Shown here one piece after another: positions 9,288 through 20,954 of a stretch of 64,000 nt of DNA. Each line of letters opens with the position of its first letter. Within the stretch, counting starts at the first letter, position 1. The DNA lies in assembly GCA_947184155.2 (NCBI GenBank), contig CAMXCT020000466.1, positions 1 to 64,000 of the forward strand. The letters are read 5' to 3'. Source of the stretch: Cladocopium goreaui (Eukaryota > Sar > Dinophyceae > Suessiales > Symbiodiniaceae). The notes under the pieces were generated by a model, which was not told the origin of the DNA, made no database searches, and was given only the letters and a program-made list of their open reading frames with translations. A program made the position numbers and the translations under genes.

Positions 9288-11668
9288 CTAAGGGTGCACT
9301 ATCCATTCAGCAAACATGTGGCTGTGCGACATCTGGTCCCTGAGTCTCGCTTCTGTCTGGTGAAGACTTCCATTGGTATGCCATAGTCGCAGGAGGCTAT
9401 AGTTAGAAGGCCAATCTGATGGGCATAACGTGGCCGTTTCTTTCCACTTATCCGGGGAGAGCCCAGCCTGCGATGGGACAATAACTTCCAGAGTGGTACG
9501 ACTCGGTCCTACTGGTTGGAGACCTCGCATCATGCACGGCTCAACCAGCCCCATTACGTACCCATGTGATAGCTCTTCAAAGCAGCCTGCTCGCCGGAAG
9601 TCTTCGTCGAGTTCAAGATTCAGGCCAGGCATGTTCTTGGCGGCAAACTTAACGGCCTGGAGCGTTTGCTTCTCTCCCTCAATAGGAGTCTCATCATATG
9701 CTCGTTTCGGGCAGGTGATGTTGATTTCCTGTGGTTTCTGTGCATTTTCAGTAGGATTAGCAAGAAATCGCGGAGCAATTTTGCTGGCCCAGCTCGCTGG
9801 AAACCATGCCAGGAGGGCAGAAGCACCACTTGTAAGGTCAACTACTCCTGTGAGGCGTCGATGCGGTCTATCTGTGACCAATACTTTGACTGGGCCACTA
9901 GGCGCTCGATTTCTGTTCACCTCCGAGCTTTCCCGGGCAGATCCGATATGTTCAGAGAGGATGGGCCGAAACCAATATGTAGCATACAAAAGGCACTCGG
10001 TTTCTGGAGTTACCATGGATTCAGCTAATCGCATCAGTGAACTCAGCGCCTGGGCTAGCTTCTCTGCCAATCGAATTGTGAGAGCCCTTGCAACTTGTAG
10101 GAGGACATCTTCCACAGTGGCTAGTTGCCCTCGCAACCACAGCTCGCTGGCAGCACTCAACAGGATGCGTGCAAACTTCTCTTGAATAGCGGTCAAAGAC
10201 AATGTCAATCGCGCTTGTAGCCACAACGGGGGAAGTGCTCCAAGGTTTTCGGGGATGCAAAAGGGGTTTCCACTGGGTGGGACATGCGAGATCAAGATAG
10301 CCAGTTTGTCAGCCGCACTTGCGATCTCAGCTTCGGAGGGGTCGTCAGCTGCATCAGGTATCGGTGGGCACCATGCGACCGTGGGGTCTTCTTGATCGCT
10401 TTCAGCATCCGTAGAAACTTCTTCCTCATCAGATGTGGGGTCATTCACAGTATCACCTGCACCCTCAGGGCCTGCGAGTTTCATGGACCTCGGCTCAATT
10501 TGGCGTTCCAACGAATTCCAAAGCAGCGGTTGAATTCGGTGTGCATCAAAATAATGAATGCCCGGGATCACAACAAGCTGCCTATCCTGGATTCCCGAAT
10601 GAAAGAAAACCTTATTGCCGCTGTGTCGATGCACTAGCGCTGGGTGTCCATTGTAGGCAGCACAGAGCCAGAGTGGAGATCGGTACCCGTCAGCTGCGTA
10701 CCCATACAAATATTCACGATCAATTGAACAGGGAAAGAAACCGCTGGTTGTCAGCATATGAGCCCGCGTGTGAGACTCAAGCGCTGCTAGTGCAGCAGAG
10801 GAGAGGCGTAGTTTCTCTTTCCGTGCCAACACCAAACGATACCTTCTCCAAGACCGTGTACCATTGACGGTGGCAATCATGGCAATAGCTAGAGGGGGTT
10901 TATCTTGCGGGGTGAAAGGCGCCCCTAGTCCCCATTCCAGTACAGCAATTTTGTCGCTCGGGTAGGTTGTGGGGCCATGGTACTGGATCTCCCTACCTTT
11001 GAGCGTTAAGTACCCATAGTGGTACACCCCTAATGTCTGTGCCATCCCAATCATGCCTGCCATGTCAAGGGGCGAAACAATGTATGTATGCTCAATGGCT
11101 CTCGTGAGCGCGACAGTGGCTCTCCCATAGCAGTCCTCACGTTCATCTTCAGTGGCATCTCTGCGCCCACCACTAAGAAACCCACAACCAGTTTGAACAA
11201 TGACCGCAATGCGCGCCGTGGCACCTGCTGCTGAGGAGGTAGTGGAGACTCTCAGCCCGCCATACCATGTTGACTGAAAGCCGTGTTGTAAGAGCAGATT
11301 GTGCACCGCAGTTCTGTTGCAGAGGACAAGCAACTGCGAAGTCGCTCCTTGCTGCAAGTTGTGATAGTACTTCCTCAAGTAATTGCAGAGAGAGACAACA
11401 TCCTCAACAGCAGATCTCAAATCCTTTGGTGCATTCCATAGCACCGTCCGGAATCCTCCTTGCGCCACAGTGGCGTCATGTGGCACAAAGTGGCCAATGT
11501 AAACATGGTTGGACTCTTGGAGGACCAGCTCAGGATATCGAACTGCAACAATGGCTTGGTAGGTTAACATTGAGACTCGCGAGCTATTTGGGAGTATAAT
11601 ACCCCAGCGGTGCGAACCACACAACCCTGCTGCTTCAAGAGTGGTGGTGCACTCGGGGACCCCAAACT
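9288..11668 (-). CDS. Family-A SF1 (Upf1-like) helicase, C-terminal part, copy 1
   Basis: A frame of about 790 codons, open from the truncation point to a stop at 9288. Near the N-terminus VSTTSSAAGATARIAVIVQT matches the position of SF1 motif V and ATVALTRAIEHTYIVS matches motif VI (the VALTRA signature of Upf1/DNA2/NAM7-type helicases). Motifs I-III are missing because the copy starts inside the gene. An acidic Asp/Glu/Ser linker and a long C-terminal region of unknown function follow, ending SHSHMFAEW. The last 29 codons' frame is lost by a shift at about 9290 relative to copy 2. Most residues match copy 2. It probably encoded an RNA/DNA unwinding protein; it cannot be active as it stands. 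Confidence 0.7.
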
Positions 11669-11678
11669 CTTCAGGTGC

Positions 11679-11686
11679 TTTTTTTT
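11679..11686 (-). other. Poly(A) tract of copy 2 at the head-to-tail junction
   Basis: Eight T on the plus strand. To the left lies helicase coding sequence of copy 1 (homologous to about 16825-16835 of copy 2); to the right is the 3' end of copy 2. No spacer separates them. Confidence 0.75.
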
Positions 11687-14156
11687 CCTCCGGTTTGGCC
11701 GATTCGCACTAGGCACGGTCCTTACAATAGCGTAAGCGGTGAAAAGCATTCAGGAAAAGGACACGTGTGGTCCAAAAACGCCGGCAAATCATCACATCAA
11801 CAAAAACAACAAACCAAAAAACGCAACCAAAAACGACCCGCAAATCCCCCAGCCAGATTTGCGTTTCGCCATAAAGCAAAACAGCGAAGCAACAAAGAAC
11901 GGGGCCGGGCCCAAACAAAAACCAAACCAAACAACTTGAGATTTGCCTTGGATACAGTGACCTAAGCCACTGTATCATCATCAAAAACATGCAAACTAAT
12001 TAAGTGCGGCAGAGCGAAAAATATGGTACACGATCACCCAGATTCTCATCGCCCATACAACCTTGACTGTCACTCCAGCTCTCTGAAAGGTAGGCAAAGT
12101 AGGAATAGCTGACAGTACAGCTCGTACCAGTTGCCATTCTCATTGTCAAAGTTGGTCCTATGATGATAAGCGTAGTTGGAGTCCAGTCTCTGTAGTAAGA
12201 TACTGCCGCAGTGGTGATGTGACTCAATACCCCCCTCAAGGGGGGTAGGGATTGACAGCCTGTAGGTCATGCAGGACTATAACTGTAATTCATCACAGAT
12301 GCTGTCATATCGTAGGAAGCCAAGAGGACTACACAGCGACCTGTACTCAATTGCGCCGCTCGCACATGGCAATCGTGCTCAAGCCACAAACTTGAAGAGG
12401 TGACTAGGTTTGCTGTACCAGCACCAGATTGACTAGCAGGATTCACAAGGTGTCATCGTCCCAGCAAAAACTGCTGCAAGTCAGATGTTCCAGAGGTTCG
12501 CAGTGCATCTCACATAGGGCCACTCTCCCCTAGAGTGAGCCATGAGCAGAATCACTACGTCCCATCAGCGCACCGATCCATGTTGGCAGGCTTTGCTGCA
12601 CTAGGGCACTCCAGACTGAACAGCAGGAAGCACCACTGGACAGCGCCAGTAGAGCTCACTGCAGTGCAGCCTGGTCCATGGCTCTACCGGGGATCTACCG
12701 CCCCTCCCGGAGAAATCGCAGAAACAAACCAGAGCGAGAAGGGTCCTCCCCAGACAGCCAAAGAAAAAGCCACAGGAATCAAACAGCCCAAAACCACAAA
12801 ACGACAAAAAAGAGGTAAAACGGAGAGGGGGGGACGGTGACAGGAATCTGCCCCACCGCAAACGAATTCAGAGTTACTAAAGATAAGACCAATGTAATTA
12901 AGGTGAAATGACAGAGCTATTATGTAGAGCAGTAACCTCAGTATCCAGGCAAAATGAAAACCAGACGACACAGAAACCACCAAAGAGAACCCTGCCATCA
13001 TGGGGGGAAGCAAACCACAAAAGGGGGGAGAGGCCAAAACACAACACACACAACGACACCGGCCACCCAGAAGTAGCGAGGAGAGGAGCCAGGAGGCAGC
13101 AGAGGACAGAAGGAGAAGGGACACACTCGCACCAGAAGGGGTACAAACGTGCCTTAGCGGAGTTCAAAAAAGGGGCCAAGGGTCATACTATGATGAATAC
13201 CTCAGTGAGGGTGCACACAGCACTCCAACAACACAGGAAACATGGTGTAGAGGGAAAAATCCCCACACAGGGCCAAAGGCCTTTATTGCCATGAGACACA
13301 ATGAAGAGGGGAAATCAATGCACAACAATCACTCCAAGCACAGAGGCAAGGCAACCAGGCCGTCGCCGGAAGCAACGATACCCAGAGGGAGGGACCAGTA
13401 AAACCTGGACCAAGGCGCCAAGGAGGAACATCCGAGGGGGAGTGAGGGTCACGTCAGGCAGGGAACAGTAACCACAAACAGAAAAAGACAGAAAAAGGCA
13501 CCAACACCTAATGTAGCTCTGCGGATGGCAAAACCTATGGATGAGTCAGCGAATTCAAATGCCTTAGCTAGTGGAAAGGGTGGGGGAGTGGGTGGCTCAT
13601 CAAGACTACATCTGGGGACAACAACAGCATCTTTACCCATCGATGATTGTCAGGCAAATACTGCGAGAGCGCAAGTGCATGCAGTAGGCTTCATGGCAGA
13701 GGCAACCTTAGTAAAAGCTAAGCTCTCGACGGGACAGCACATTCGGACAACGGGTATTAACGAAGCCATGCGGCCCGATCCGTTATGCCTAAGCCGGCAC
13801 TCGCACACAAAGCCAACTGTGGCTCCCAACTGATGGAGAGATCTGGGTTGGTAGGAGCCAGGCATGTGTCACATGATGAACCTAACAATTATAAATGGGG
13901 AAACTGTGTCTCCTACTGCATACCAGTGCACCTGTCACGTCTTTGGACAGACACACTGGGTATGAACAGTACACTGAAGTAAATGTGACGAATGAACCAA
14001 TTAGACACGTAAGTCATCTTCCACCACCGTGATTGATGAAACAAAAGCCAACTAATGGGTGAAAAACCGGAGTGAAACAGAAAAGAGAGAAGAGGAGGGG
14101 GGAGAGGGGGTGGCCACAGGAAGGAAAAGAGTGATACTAGGGGGTTGAGCTGGGGA
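11687..14156 (-). other. 3' untranslated region of family-A copy 2
   Basis: No supported ORF. Co-linear with 6580-8990, with many indels and substitutions. The hairpin-forming C6/G6 block is at about 12230. Confidence 0.55.
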
Positions 14157-15311
14157 TCATGTCATACCTCTCGTGAAATGTTCCAGATGGTGTTTTTTGT
14201 CTGCTGTAATGGTGTCATACCATTCATTGGTGAGCCCAAATGAAACTGGGTTCACTGCTTGCTGGGCAGTAGCACGCTGATGAAGCGCTCGGATCGCCCT
14301 TCGATGTTCGTCCAGATCTTCCGGAGGGACCCTCCTGCGGACTCGCCTGTCTGGGAAGTTTCGTTCCCGCAGGTTGGTTTGCAAGGCATGTTCCGCTATA
14401 TAGACTGCTGGTTGCTGAAATAAAACTCGCTCCGCAAATCTGTCGAGATGGACTGTCCACTCAGCAAACATATGGCTGTGTGACAGTTGCTTCCTGAGTC
14501 GCGCCTCTGTTTGATGAAGGCTCCCATTCATATGCCACAATAGTAAAAGACTGTAGTTGGAAGGCCAGTCAAGTGGGCACAGTGTGGCTGTTTCTTTCCA
14601 TTTTTCAGGGGTAAGCCCTTCTGGAGAGGGAATAATCACTTCAAGAGTAGTACGATTCGATCCAAGGGGTTGGAGACCTCGCATCATACATGGTTCAACG
14701 AGCCCTGTGGTGTAGCCATTGATGAGCTCCTGGAAGCTTCCAGCCATTTGAAAGTCTTCATCCAACCCCAGGTAAAAACCAGGCAAATTTTTAGCAACAA
14801 ATTTAACTGCTTGGAGCAGCTGCTTTTCTCCTTCCACGGGAGTCTCGTCATAGGAACGTTTCGGGCACGTGATGTTGATTTCTTGAGGTTTCTGTGCATT
14901 CTCAGGAGCATTCTCGAGGAGGTTGGGAGCAATTTTACTGGCCCAACTAGCCGGAAACCATGCCAAGAGGGCAGAGGCGCCACTCGTAAGGTCCACTAAC
15001 CCAGTAGTGCGCCGATGCGGCCGATCTGTAACTAGGACTTTAACAGGGCCACTCGGCGCTCGACTCCGATTCACCTCGGAGCTCTCGCGGGCTGAGCCAA
15101 TGAGTTCAGACAGGATGGGCCGAAACCAGTAAGTGGCATACAACAGGCATTCAGTTTCTGGAGTCACCATGGATTCAGCCAATCTCATCAACGAGCTCAT
15201 CGCCTGGGAGAGCTTCTCTGCCAATCGAATTGTGAGAGCCCTGGCTGTTTGCATAAGAACATCCTCCACCCCTGGCACCTTGCCCGCGCAACCACAGTTC
15301 ACCGGCCACAC
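14157..15311 (-). pseudogene. Family-A copy 2 helicase protein, C-terminal fragment
   Basis: A 384-codon frame beginning within the region equivalent to SELWLRGQ of copy 1, whose true frame joins at about 15290. It continues VEDVLMQTARALTIRLAEKL and ends HFTRGMT. The C-terminal region is conserved between families A and B (for example LCPLDWPSNYSLLLLWHMNG against MPVGWPLHIDGAVRQCC in family B), so it is a genuine domain, but I do not recognise it. Separated from the preceding piece by one frameshift. Confidence 0.6.
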
Positions 15312-16917
15312 TCAGCAGGACGCGTGCAAACTTTTCTTGGATGGCAATCAAAGACAACGTCAGTCTCGCCTGGAGCCACAGCGGCGGGAGAATGCCAAGG
15401 TTTTCTGGTATGCAGAATGGGTTTCCGTCAGGTTGGATATTGTCAATTAACATTGCTAGCTTATCAGCTGCGCTCAAGATCTCGTCCTCAGAGGGATCTT
15501 CAGCTGCTTCAGGTATGGGTGGACACCATGAGATGGTAGGGTCTTCTGGATCACTTTCTCCATCGGTAGAGGCTGCTTCCTCATCCGAGGAGGGGTCACT
15601 CACTGTGTCTCTTGCACCCTCCGGGCTTGCAAGTTTCATAGTGCCTGGATCAAATTGGCGATCTAGTGTGGCCAAAAGCTCCGGTTGCAACCGATGGGCA
15701 TCAAAATAATGGATACCAGGGATTACCACGAGTTGTCGATCCTGTATACCTACATGAAAGAAAACCTTGTGACCTCTGTGTCGATGAACGAGGGCTGGGG
15801 ACCCATTGTAAGCTGCACACAGCCAGAGGGGAGATCTGTAACCATCAGCGGCGTAACCATATAGGTATTCACGATCAATTGAGCAGGGGAAAAATCCGCT
15901 GGTCGTCAGCACATGGTCACGTGTGCGGGACTCTAGCGCTGCGAGGACATTAGGGGGAAGCCGTAGCCTGTCTCTGCATGCCACTACCAGCCGATATCGT
16001 CTCCACGCTCGTGTGCCATTGGTGGTCACTATCATGGCAATAGCAAGGGGCGGTTTATCTTGGGGAATAAAGGGTACCGATAATCCCCAGTCCAGTATGG
16101 CACTTCTGTCGCTGGGGTAGTTTGTAGGGCCATGGTACTGAATGTCACGGCCTTTCAGCGTGAAGTATCCGTAATGGTAAACCCCTATTGTCTGGGCCAT
16201 TCCAATCATGCCTGCCATATCGAGAGGCGAGACAATATAGGTATGGTCAATGGCTCTTGTCAGCGCTACAGTTGCCCTTCCATAGCAGTCCTCGCGCTCG
16301 TCTGCTGTTGAATCTCTCCGTCCTCCACTGAGAAAGCCTACCCCTGTTTGAACAATGACAGCAATGCGTGCTGTCGCTCCTGCAGCAGAGGAGGTGGTGG
16401 AAACTCGCAGCCCACCATACCACTCGGTCTGAAAGCCATGTTGGAGTAGCAAATTATGTACAGCCGTACGGTTGCATAAGACAAGCAGCTGCGAGGTCGC
16501 TCCCTGTTGCAAGTTACGATAATAAGTCTTCAGGTAGGTACAGAAGGCAACCACATCCTCAACTGCAGACCTGAGATCCTTAGGTGCTTTCCACAATACT
16601 GTGCGGAAGCCTCCGATGGCTACAGTGGACTCATGTGGCACGAAATGGCCAATGTAGATATGGTTGGACTCATGGAGGACTAACTCCGGATATCGAACTG
16701 CAACGATAGCTTGGTAGGTCAACATTGAAACTCGTGAGCTGTTAGGGAGAATGATGCCCCATCGATGAGGACCACAGAGTCCAGCGGCTTCAAGGGTCGT
16801 GGTGCACTCAGGTACCCCAAACTCCTCTGGTGCTGTGGCAATCAGCAAGACTGCGAGCGCCGCTGCAATGAGGCTGCTGTGTGCATCCAACTGGCACGAA
16901 ATTCGGCAGTGGAACAC
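15175..16917 (-). pseudogene. Family-A copy 2 helicase, motif V-VI region
   Basis: A 580-codon frame with WGIILPNSSRVS, then the motif V-like VSTTSSAAGATARIAVIVQT and motif VI-like ATVALTRAIDHTYIVS, followed by conserved LDMAGMIGMAQTI. The acidic linker (SDEEAASTDGESDPED) separates the helicase core from the C-terminal region. The proper frame continues upstream of 16917, since the preceding codons also read as protein. The last about 35 codons at the 15175 end are out of frame. Confidence 0.65.
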
Positions 16918-16994
16918 CCGCCTTAGGGCGACAGGCAGCTCGTAATCTTGCGGAGTGGATGTCCATGGGCCACTGTGCGGCTTGTTTGCAAGTC

Positions 16995-17462
16995 TCAGCA
17001 GACTGAAGAGAGCTCTGACTCCGGATCTTGGCTCGCATCAGGCCACAGCTGAGCTACGAGGGCTGCCATTCGTGCTGGTGGAAGATAGTCGCCTGACTTA
17101 TCAAGTGCTCGGAGCCCCAACGGCCGTTGCAACAGTTTACGTCGATTGACAGCCGCTGCTCGGCCTTTGGACAGCCCTCCTGGAGTTTGCCTGTGGTCTC
17201 CAATAAAGACAGTCAGCATTGGCTGTTGTATGGCAGCAAGAGCTGCAATCTCATGGTAATTGCCATACTGTTGACTTTCGTCCATAAAGGCAAGCCAGGT
17301 GCGAGAAATCCAATGGCCAAAAGTGGAATAGCGCATCGCCATTTCCGCCGTAGCTGAGCCATCTGTTGCGATGAGTATATTCTTATGTGAGATGATTCTA
17401 TTACGGTCACTACATCGGACGTCAATTTTGGAGGCGTACGCCTCTCCTTTACCCTCCTCCAT
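16995..17462 (-). pseudogene. Family-A copy 2 helicase, motifs II-III
   Basis: A 155-codon frame carrying LAFMDESQQYG, a Walker B/DExQ-type motif II, and TVFIGDHRQTPGG, the GDxxQxP motif III of SF1 helicases, at the expected spacing. It aligns with family-B VIDEGQQYG and LWTGDSEQTPGG. Frames differ from both neighbours, so indels lie at about 17470 and 17010-17030. Confidence 0.65.
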
Positions 17463-17470
17463 GCGTCCAA

Positions 17471-18073
17471 TTAGCCTGCCGAAGTTCTTAATTGTGGGGG
17501 CGCAAGATCACTTACTTGATCCGCCAGTGCTTTGGCAGCTACATTCTCTTTAGTGTAGACGATTGCAACAAAGTCATTCAGTTCGCAGCTTAGGGCAATG
17601 AGCAGGACCGCAAGGGACCGCGTTTTGCCAGCACCAAAAACCCCGGCAATACATAAGTCAGATCTTCCCGTCATAATGGCCAGCAAGAGTGCAATTGAGA
17701 CTGTCAAGACATGTCCATCACCGTGGGCTGCTAGAGGAAGGAGATGTTCACGATAGTAACTGTCATGGGCCCCATCCATCGAGACCGCGGCTGGTGTCAA
17801 AAATCGGCTCAAAATTCTGACTAGAGCATCAGTCAGTTGCGTTTTGCGCTCACTAGCCATACGTCGAACAGGTATATGCGGCTGCACGATGTCCATTGCC
17901 AATGGTAGGCGCGACTGGTTAGCTTGTGCAACTAGGGAGGCCCACTGGAGCGAAGCCACTTTGCAGCTCAGTTTGCGGTCCCAGAAATAGAACCGGCTAA
18001 AACAAGTTTGTTTGCAAAAAGATCGTGCGGCAGTCTTGTAGTTCACGGGGCGCTGATGCATGTCCACACGCAT
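17471..18073 (-). pseudogene. Family-A copy 2 helicase, motifs I-Ia
   Basis: A 200-codon frame. SDLCIAGVFGAGKTRSLAVL contains the Walker A box (GxxGxGKT), and FVAIVYTKENVAAKALADQV is motif Ia. It aligns with family-B LCIQGLFGAGKSKSMAIL. The start used here (18073) may not be the original one, because family-B protein extends further upstream and this copy is truncated near 18.2 kb. Confidence 0.65.
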
Positions 18074-18252
18074 GTCGTTTAGAGTTCGTCAGGTGGAGAG
18101 TTGAGTAGGTGAAGCCAGGCAGGTAGGTAGTCATCGCATTCAGCCTGGCATCACCCAGTGATCCATGCCCCCCCATGCCAGTTCACCTTGAGTGGGCATC
18201 CTATCCTTGGAAATCTGTGTTGGGGTGATTTTGGGGACGACTGTAGTCTGTT

Positions 18253-18653
18253 ATGTGTGAGGCCGTGCTGTGTGAACAGCTCCAAGATTTGAAGCACAAG
18301 CATGAAGCTGCGAAGAAAGCAGCCCGCGAAGCCAAGAAGATGGAAAAGAATGCCCTCCGCAAACGGACCCGTCTAATCAAGGTGCCTCTCTGCCTCTGCG
18401 TGAGTGCTGGGCGGACTTTCACGTGCAGGACGCTGTGTGTCCTCATGTTCATGAATGGCAGGCTGCCAAAGGGTTGTCAAAGGCAGATCTGCAACTCCTC
18501 CTAGATGCAAAGAGCAAGGAAGTTGAGGAGGCCGGGTGGCCTTCTTTTGATTGTGTAAGATCATTCCCAGCGTCTCCCCCATTTTCGTTTTCATGCTTTC
18601 GCTTTCCATCCAAGGCAAAGGAAGTGGAGGGGCCGGCCTCCGAGGCTAAGTGA
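18253..18653 (+). CDS. Small Lys/Ala-rich gene, 3' exons, tandem unit 1
   Basis: Three candidate exons. Exon a (to 18381) encodes KHKHEAAKKAAREAKKMEKN, a charged helix or coiled coil. A 47-nt GT-AG intron (18382-18428) joins it in frame to exon b (DAVCPHVHEWQAAKGLSKAD). An 84-nt GC-AG intron (18531-18614) leads to exon c, which ends AKEVEGPASEAK and a TGA at 18651. All borders fit the AG/G rule and GC donors are common in dinoflagellates. The proposed ATG at 18253 is uncertain. A first exon like that at 25466 (ending in CAG with a GC donor) may once have preceded it. No known family recognised. Reading straight through without introns is the alternative. Confidence 0.4.
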
Positions 18654-19224
18654 GAGCAACTGTATGTGTGTAAAGAGCATTTTTCGACCTTCCTCCATTT
18701 TTCGAGCTGGCAAGCAGACGCATGTTCTGCCGATTGTAACTCGAGGCCAATCTGCTGGGAAAAAGAGCTGTCATTTTGCAGCTTCTTTGTAAGATGAGCA
18801 ATGTCGCTCACAGTTTCGGACAGAAATTGCTCTAGTGACTTAATCTCTACAATGCTGCAAATTTTGTCACTGTTTCTGGACGGTGTGTAATGTATAGCGA
18901 CTACTTGTAGTTTTGTTGCTCAAAACATACGCGTGGTTTTGCGTGTGGCCATGTTCACGCAGAAGCGCGGGAATTTGTGTGCAGCACATAAGCAACCAGA
19001 AACATTTGCACTCGTTGGGTAGTGAATCGTTGGGTGTAGGCGCGCTCCCTACAAGGGGATATGCAGGTGGTAGGTGTGACTTGGAATTGTCATAGGTGGA
19101 GGTTTGTGGGTCGTAGGTGCGCTCCCTATACAAGGAGATTTGCAGGTCGCAGGTGTGATCTGGAAGGGTCGTAGGTGGAGGTTTGAGGGTCGTAGGCGGG
19201 CTTGCAGGGTTGCAGGTGGGGTGT
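18654..19224 (+). other. 3' flank of unit 1 gene
   Basis: No ORF supported. The last about 180 bp are short G-rich repeats around ggtcgtaggtggaggttt (about 19065-19215), leading into the minisatellite. Confidence 0.4.
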
Positions 19225-19695
19225 ACCTTACACACCGTGGTGGTGGTACACCTTAAACACTGGTGTGGTTCACCTAATTAAACACCGGGGGTGTGGTACA
19301 CCTTAAACACCGGTGTGGTTCACCTTAAACACCAGGGGTGTGGTACACCTTAAACACTGGTGTGGTTCACCTTAAACACCGGGGGTGTGGTACACCTTAA
19401 ACACCGGTGTGGTTCACCTTAAACACCGGGGGTGTGGTACACCTTAAACACCGGTGTGGTTCACCTTAAACACCAGGGGTGTGGTACACCTTAAACACCG
19501 GTGTGGTTCACCTTAAACACCAGGGTGTGGTACACCTTAAACACCGGTGTGGTTCACCTTAAACACCAGGGGGTGTGGTACACCTTAAACACCGGTGTGG
19601 TTCACCTTAAACACCAGGGGTGTGGTACACCTTAAACACCGGTGTGGTTCACCTTAAACACCAGGGGTGTGGTACACCTTAAACACCGGTGTGAA
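19225..19695. repeat. 47-bp minisatellite, unit 1
   Basis: About ten tandem copies with spacing 47-48 bp. Each is made of two half-units built on caccttaaacaccggtgtgg and its variant ending in aggggtgtgg. The half-unit contains the palindrome ACACCGGTGT. Same array at 22700-23165 in unit 2. Confidence 0.85.
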
Positions 19696-20954
19696 CGGGT
19701 TGGCTTTCAAAAACCATTGGTGGGTGAGGTGGGTGGGAAGAGTTCCATACGCACCGTTTTACCCGCGCGTCGTTACACTAACGGGTTAATAACGGCATGG
19801 AGTCGTACTTCCTTGGAATAGTTGCAGGACGTACGGATACGTTACGCTTGCGCTGGGAGTTCTAGACTCCAACTATCTTCGGCGTGCAACTCGTTGCTTG
19901 TGCGGTGACCGACTTTATGTACCTCCAAGCATTTTCGCGTTGCGTGCGTTCGCGCCCTTTGCAAACCAAACATCTCCAAACAAGTTGGGTTTCGTTATTC
20001 TTTTGTGCTTTGATGTCATGTCAAGCGTTTTGTAGCTTCAGTGTGACTTTTGCTGCTTTGTGTTTTCATACTGTTGGTGTAACAATGCAACAACGTTTCA
20101 TTCCATTGCTCGCGGTGGGTCTGAGTTCCTTGTACCTTCAAAGAAGATAGGTTGTGATTTGAACAAGCTCAGTTCTGTTTTGCAAGCCTTTCACAACCAG
20201 ACTTGGCAATTGTGGGGTTGTGCAGTAGCCGTTTGTACCACCATGACGTGTATTTGGGTTTGCAGTTGTTTATTGCTTTTTTGGGTTGCCGATGTCGTGA
20301 CCTGTTCTTGTCAATGTAGCACCTGTTCCATTGGAGCCCCAGTGATGTCGACATTTATTATTTGGACAAACCACATTCCGAGACTGTCTTTTTCTGTTCT
20401 CTTTATATAAGGAAGCTTCTCGAACCTTGATGAGCATTCATGCGCGGACATGTAAAAACATGTGCAATGTGAGTGCTCTTAGTGGCTGCAGCCGTTTCTC
20501 TAGTCACCACAGCACAAGTGACCATTTGTTGTTGGAGTGCGCCGTGCGGACCCCAAAGCAGCTAGTCACATGAGAGAGAGACCATGAGACTGTATGGACT
20601 AGGACAGTTGTCGGATTTGTCAGACAGTAGGTTGCATTATAGGAGCCATTCGTGTCAGGAACGATCGTTGTTGCCCCACATTGCAAGTAGTTTCGCAGAG
20701 CTAAAGCTAGGACACACGGTTGTGGCCAATTTTTTCCCCATGGTTCCGGTGTCGCCAAGGTCGCACTTCTGCTGGAAGCTGTTGTCTCCGGAGCAGTGAC
20801 TTCCAGGCAAGAATGGGCGTGCTGATAGTCGGGCTTGAGTCTTTTGTCTGTACCCTTTCCCCCCTAGACTCCTAACGTTTGTGAACTCTGAAGCATGTAC
20901 ACCGACAATTCCGTACATCCCCCTAATCAATAATAGTATTAGTTTAAAACGGGA
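19696..20954. other. Intergenic part of unit 1
   Basis: Short frames on both strands only, with nothing matching a known family. Repeated with about 95 percent identity at about 23166-24438. Conservation tracks the duplication and not any ORF. Confidence 0.4.

Larger units (their letters stand above)
6568..11678 (-). mobile_element. Family-A helicase element, copy 1 (5' truncated)
   Basis: A minus-strand unit with a helicase-derived ORF (11668-8991) and about 2.4 kb of 3' sequence ending in a poly(A) tract (12 T on the plus strand, 6568-6579). Its 5' end, at about 11678, falls in the middle of the helicase protein and abuts the poly(A) of copy 2 with nothing between. Truncation at the 5' end plus a 3' poly(A) is the pattern left by target-primed reverse transcription. 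No reverse transcriptase is visible, so it may have been mobilised in trans. Copy 2 (11679-18.1 kb) and the plus-strand fragment 40113-41547 share the same 3' end. Confidence 0.65.
11679..18180 (-). mobile_element. Family-A helicase element, copy 2
   Basis: The longest family-A copy here. It has helicase N-terminal and C-terminal parts (18073-14157), then about 2.47 kb of 3' sequence to a poly(A) tract (T8 on the plus strand, 11679-11686). Its 5' part is cut at about 18.2 kb, where the plus-strand tandem gene units begin, so the upstream ORFs seen in family B are absent. The helicase reading frame is broken at about 17470, 17010 and 15290. It is adjacent, head to tail, to truncated copy 1. 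Confidence 0.62.

Noticed and set aside
9430-10185. 251-aa plus ORF opposite the helicase
   Set aside because: Antisense shadow of the well-supported minus-strand helicase frame. The similar plus ORF in copy 2 follows from the sense conservation.
9288-18073. Helitron Rep/helicase
   Set aside because: Helitron helicases are Pif1-like with a Rep HUH domain. Here motifs II, III and VI are Upf1/DNA2-like and no HUH motif was seen.
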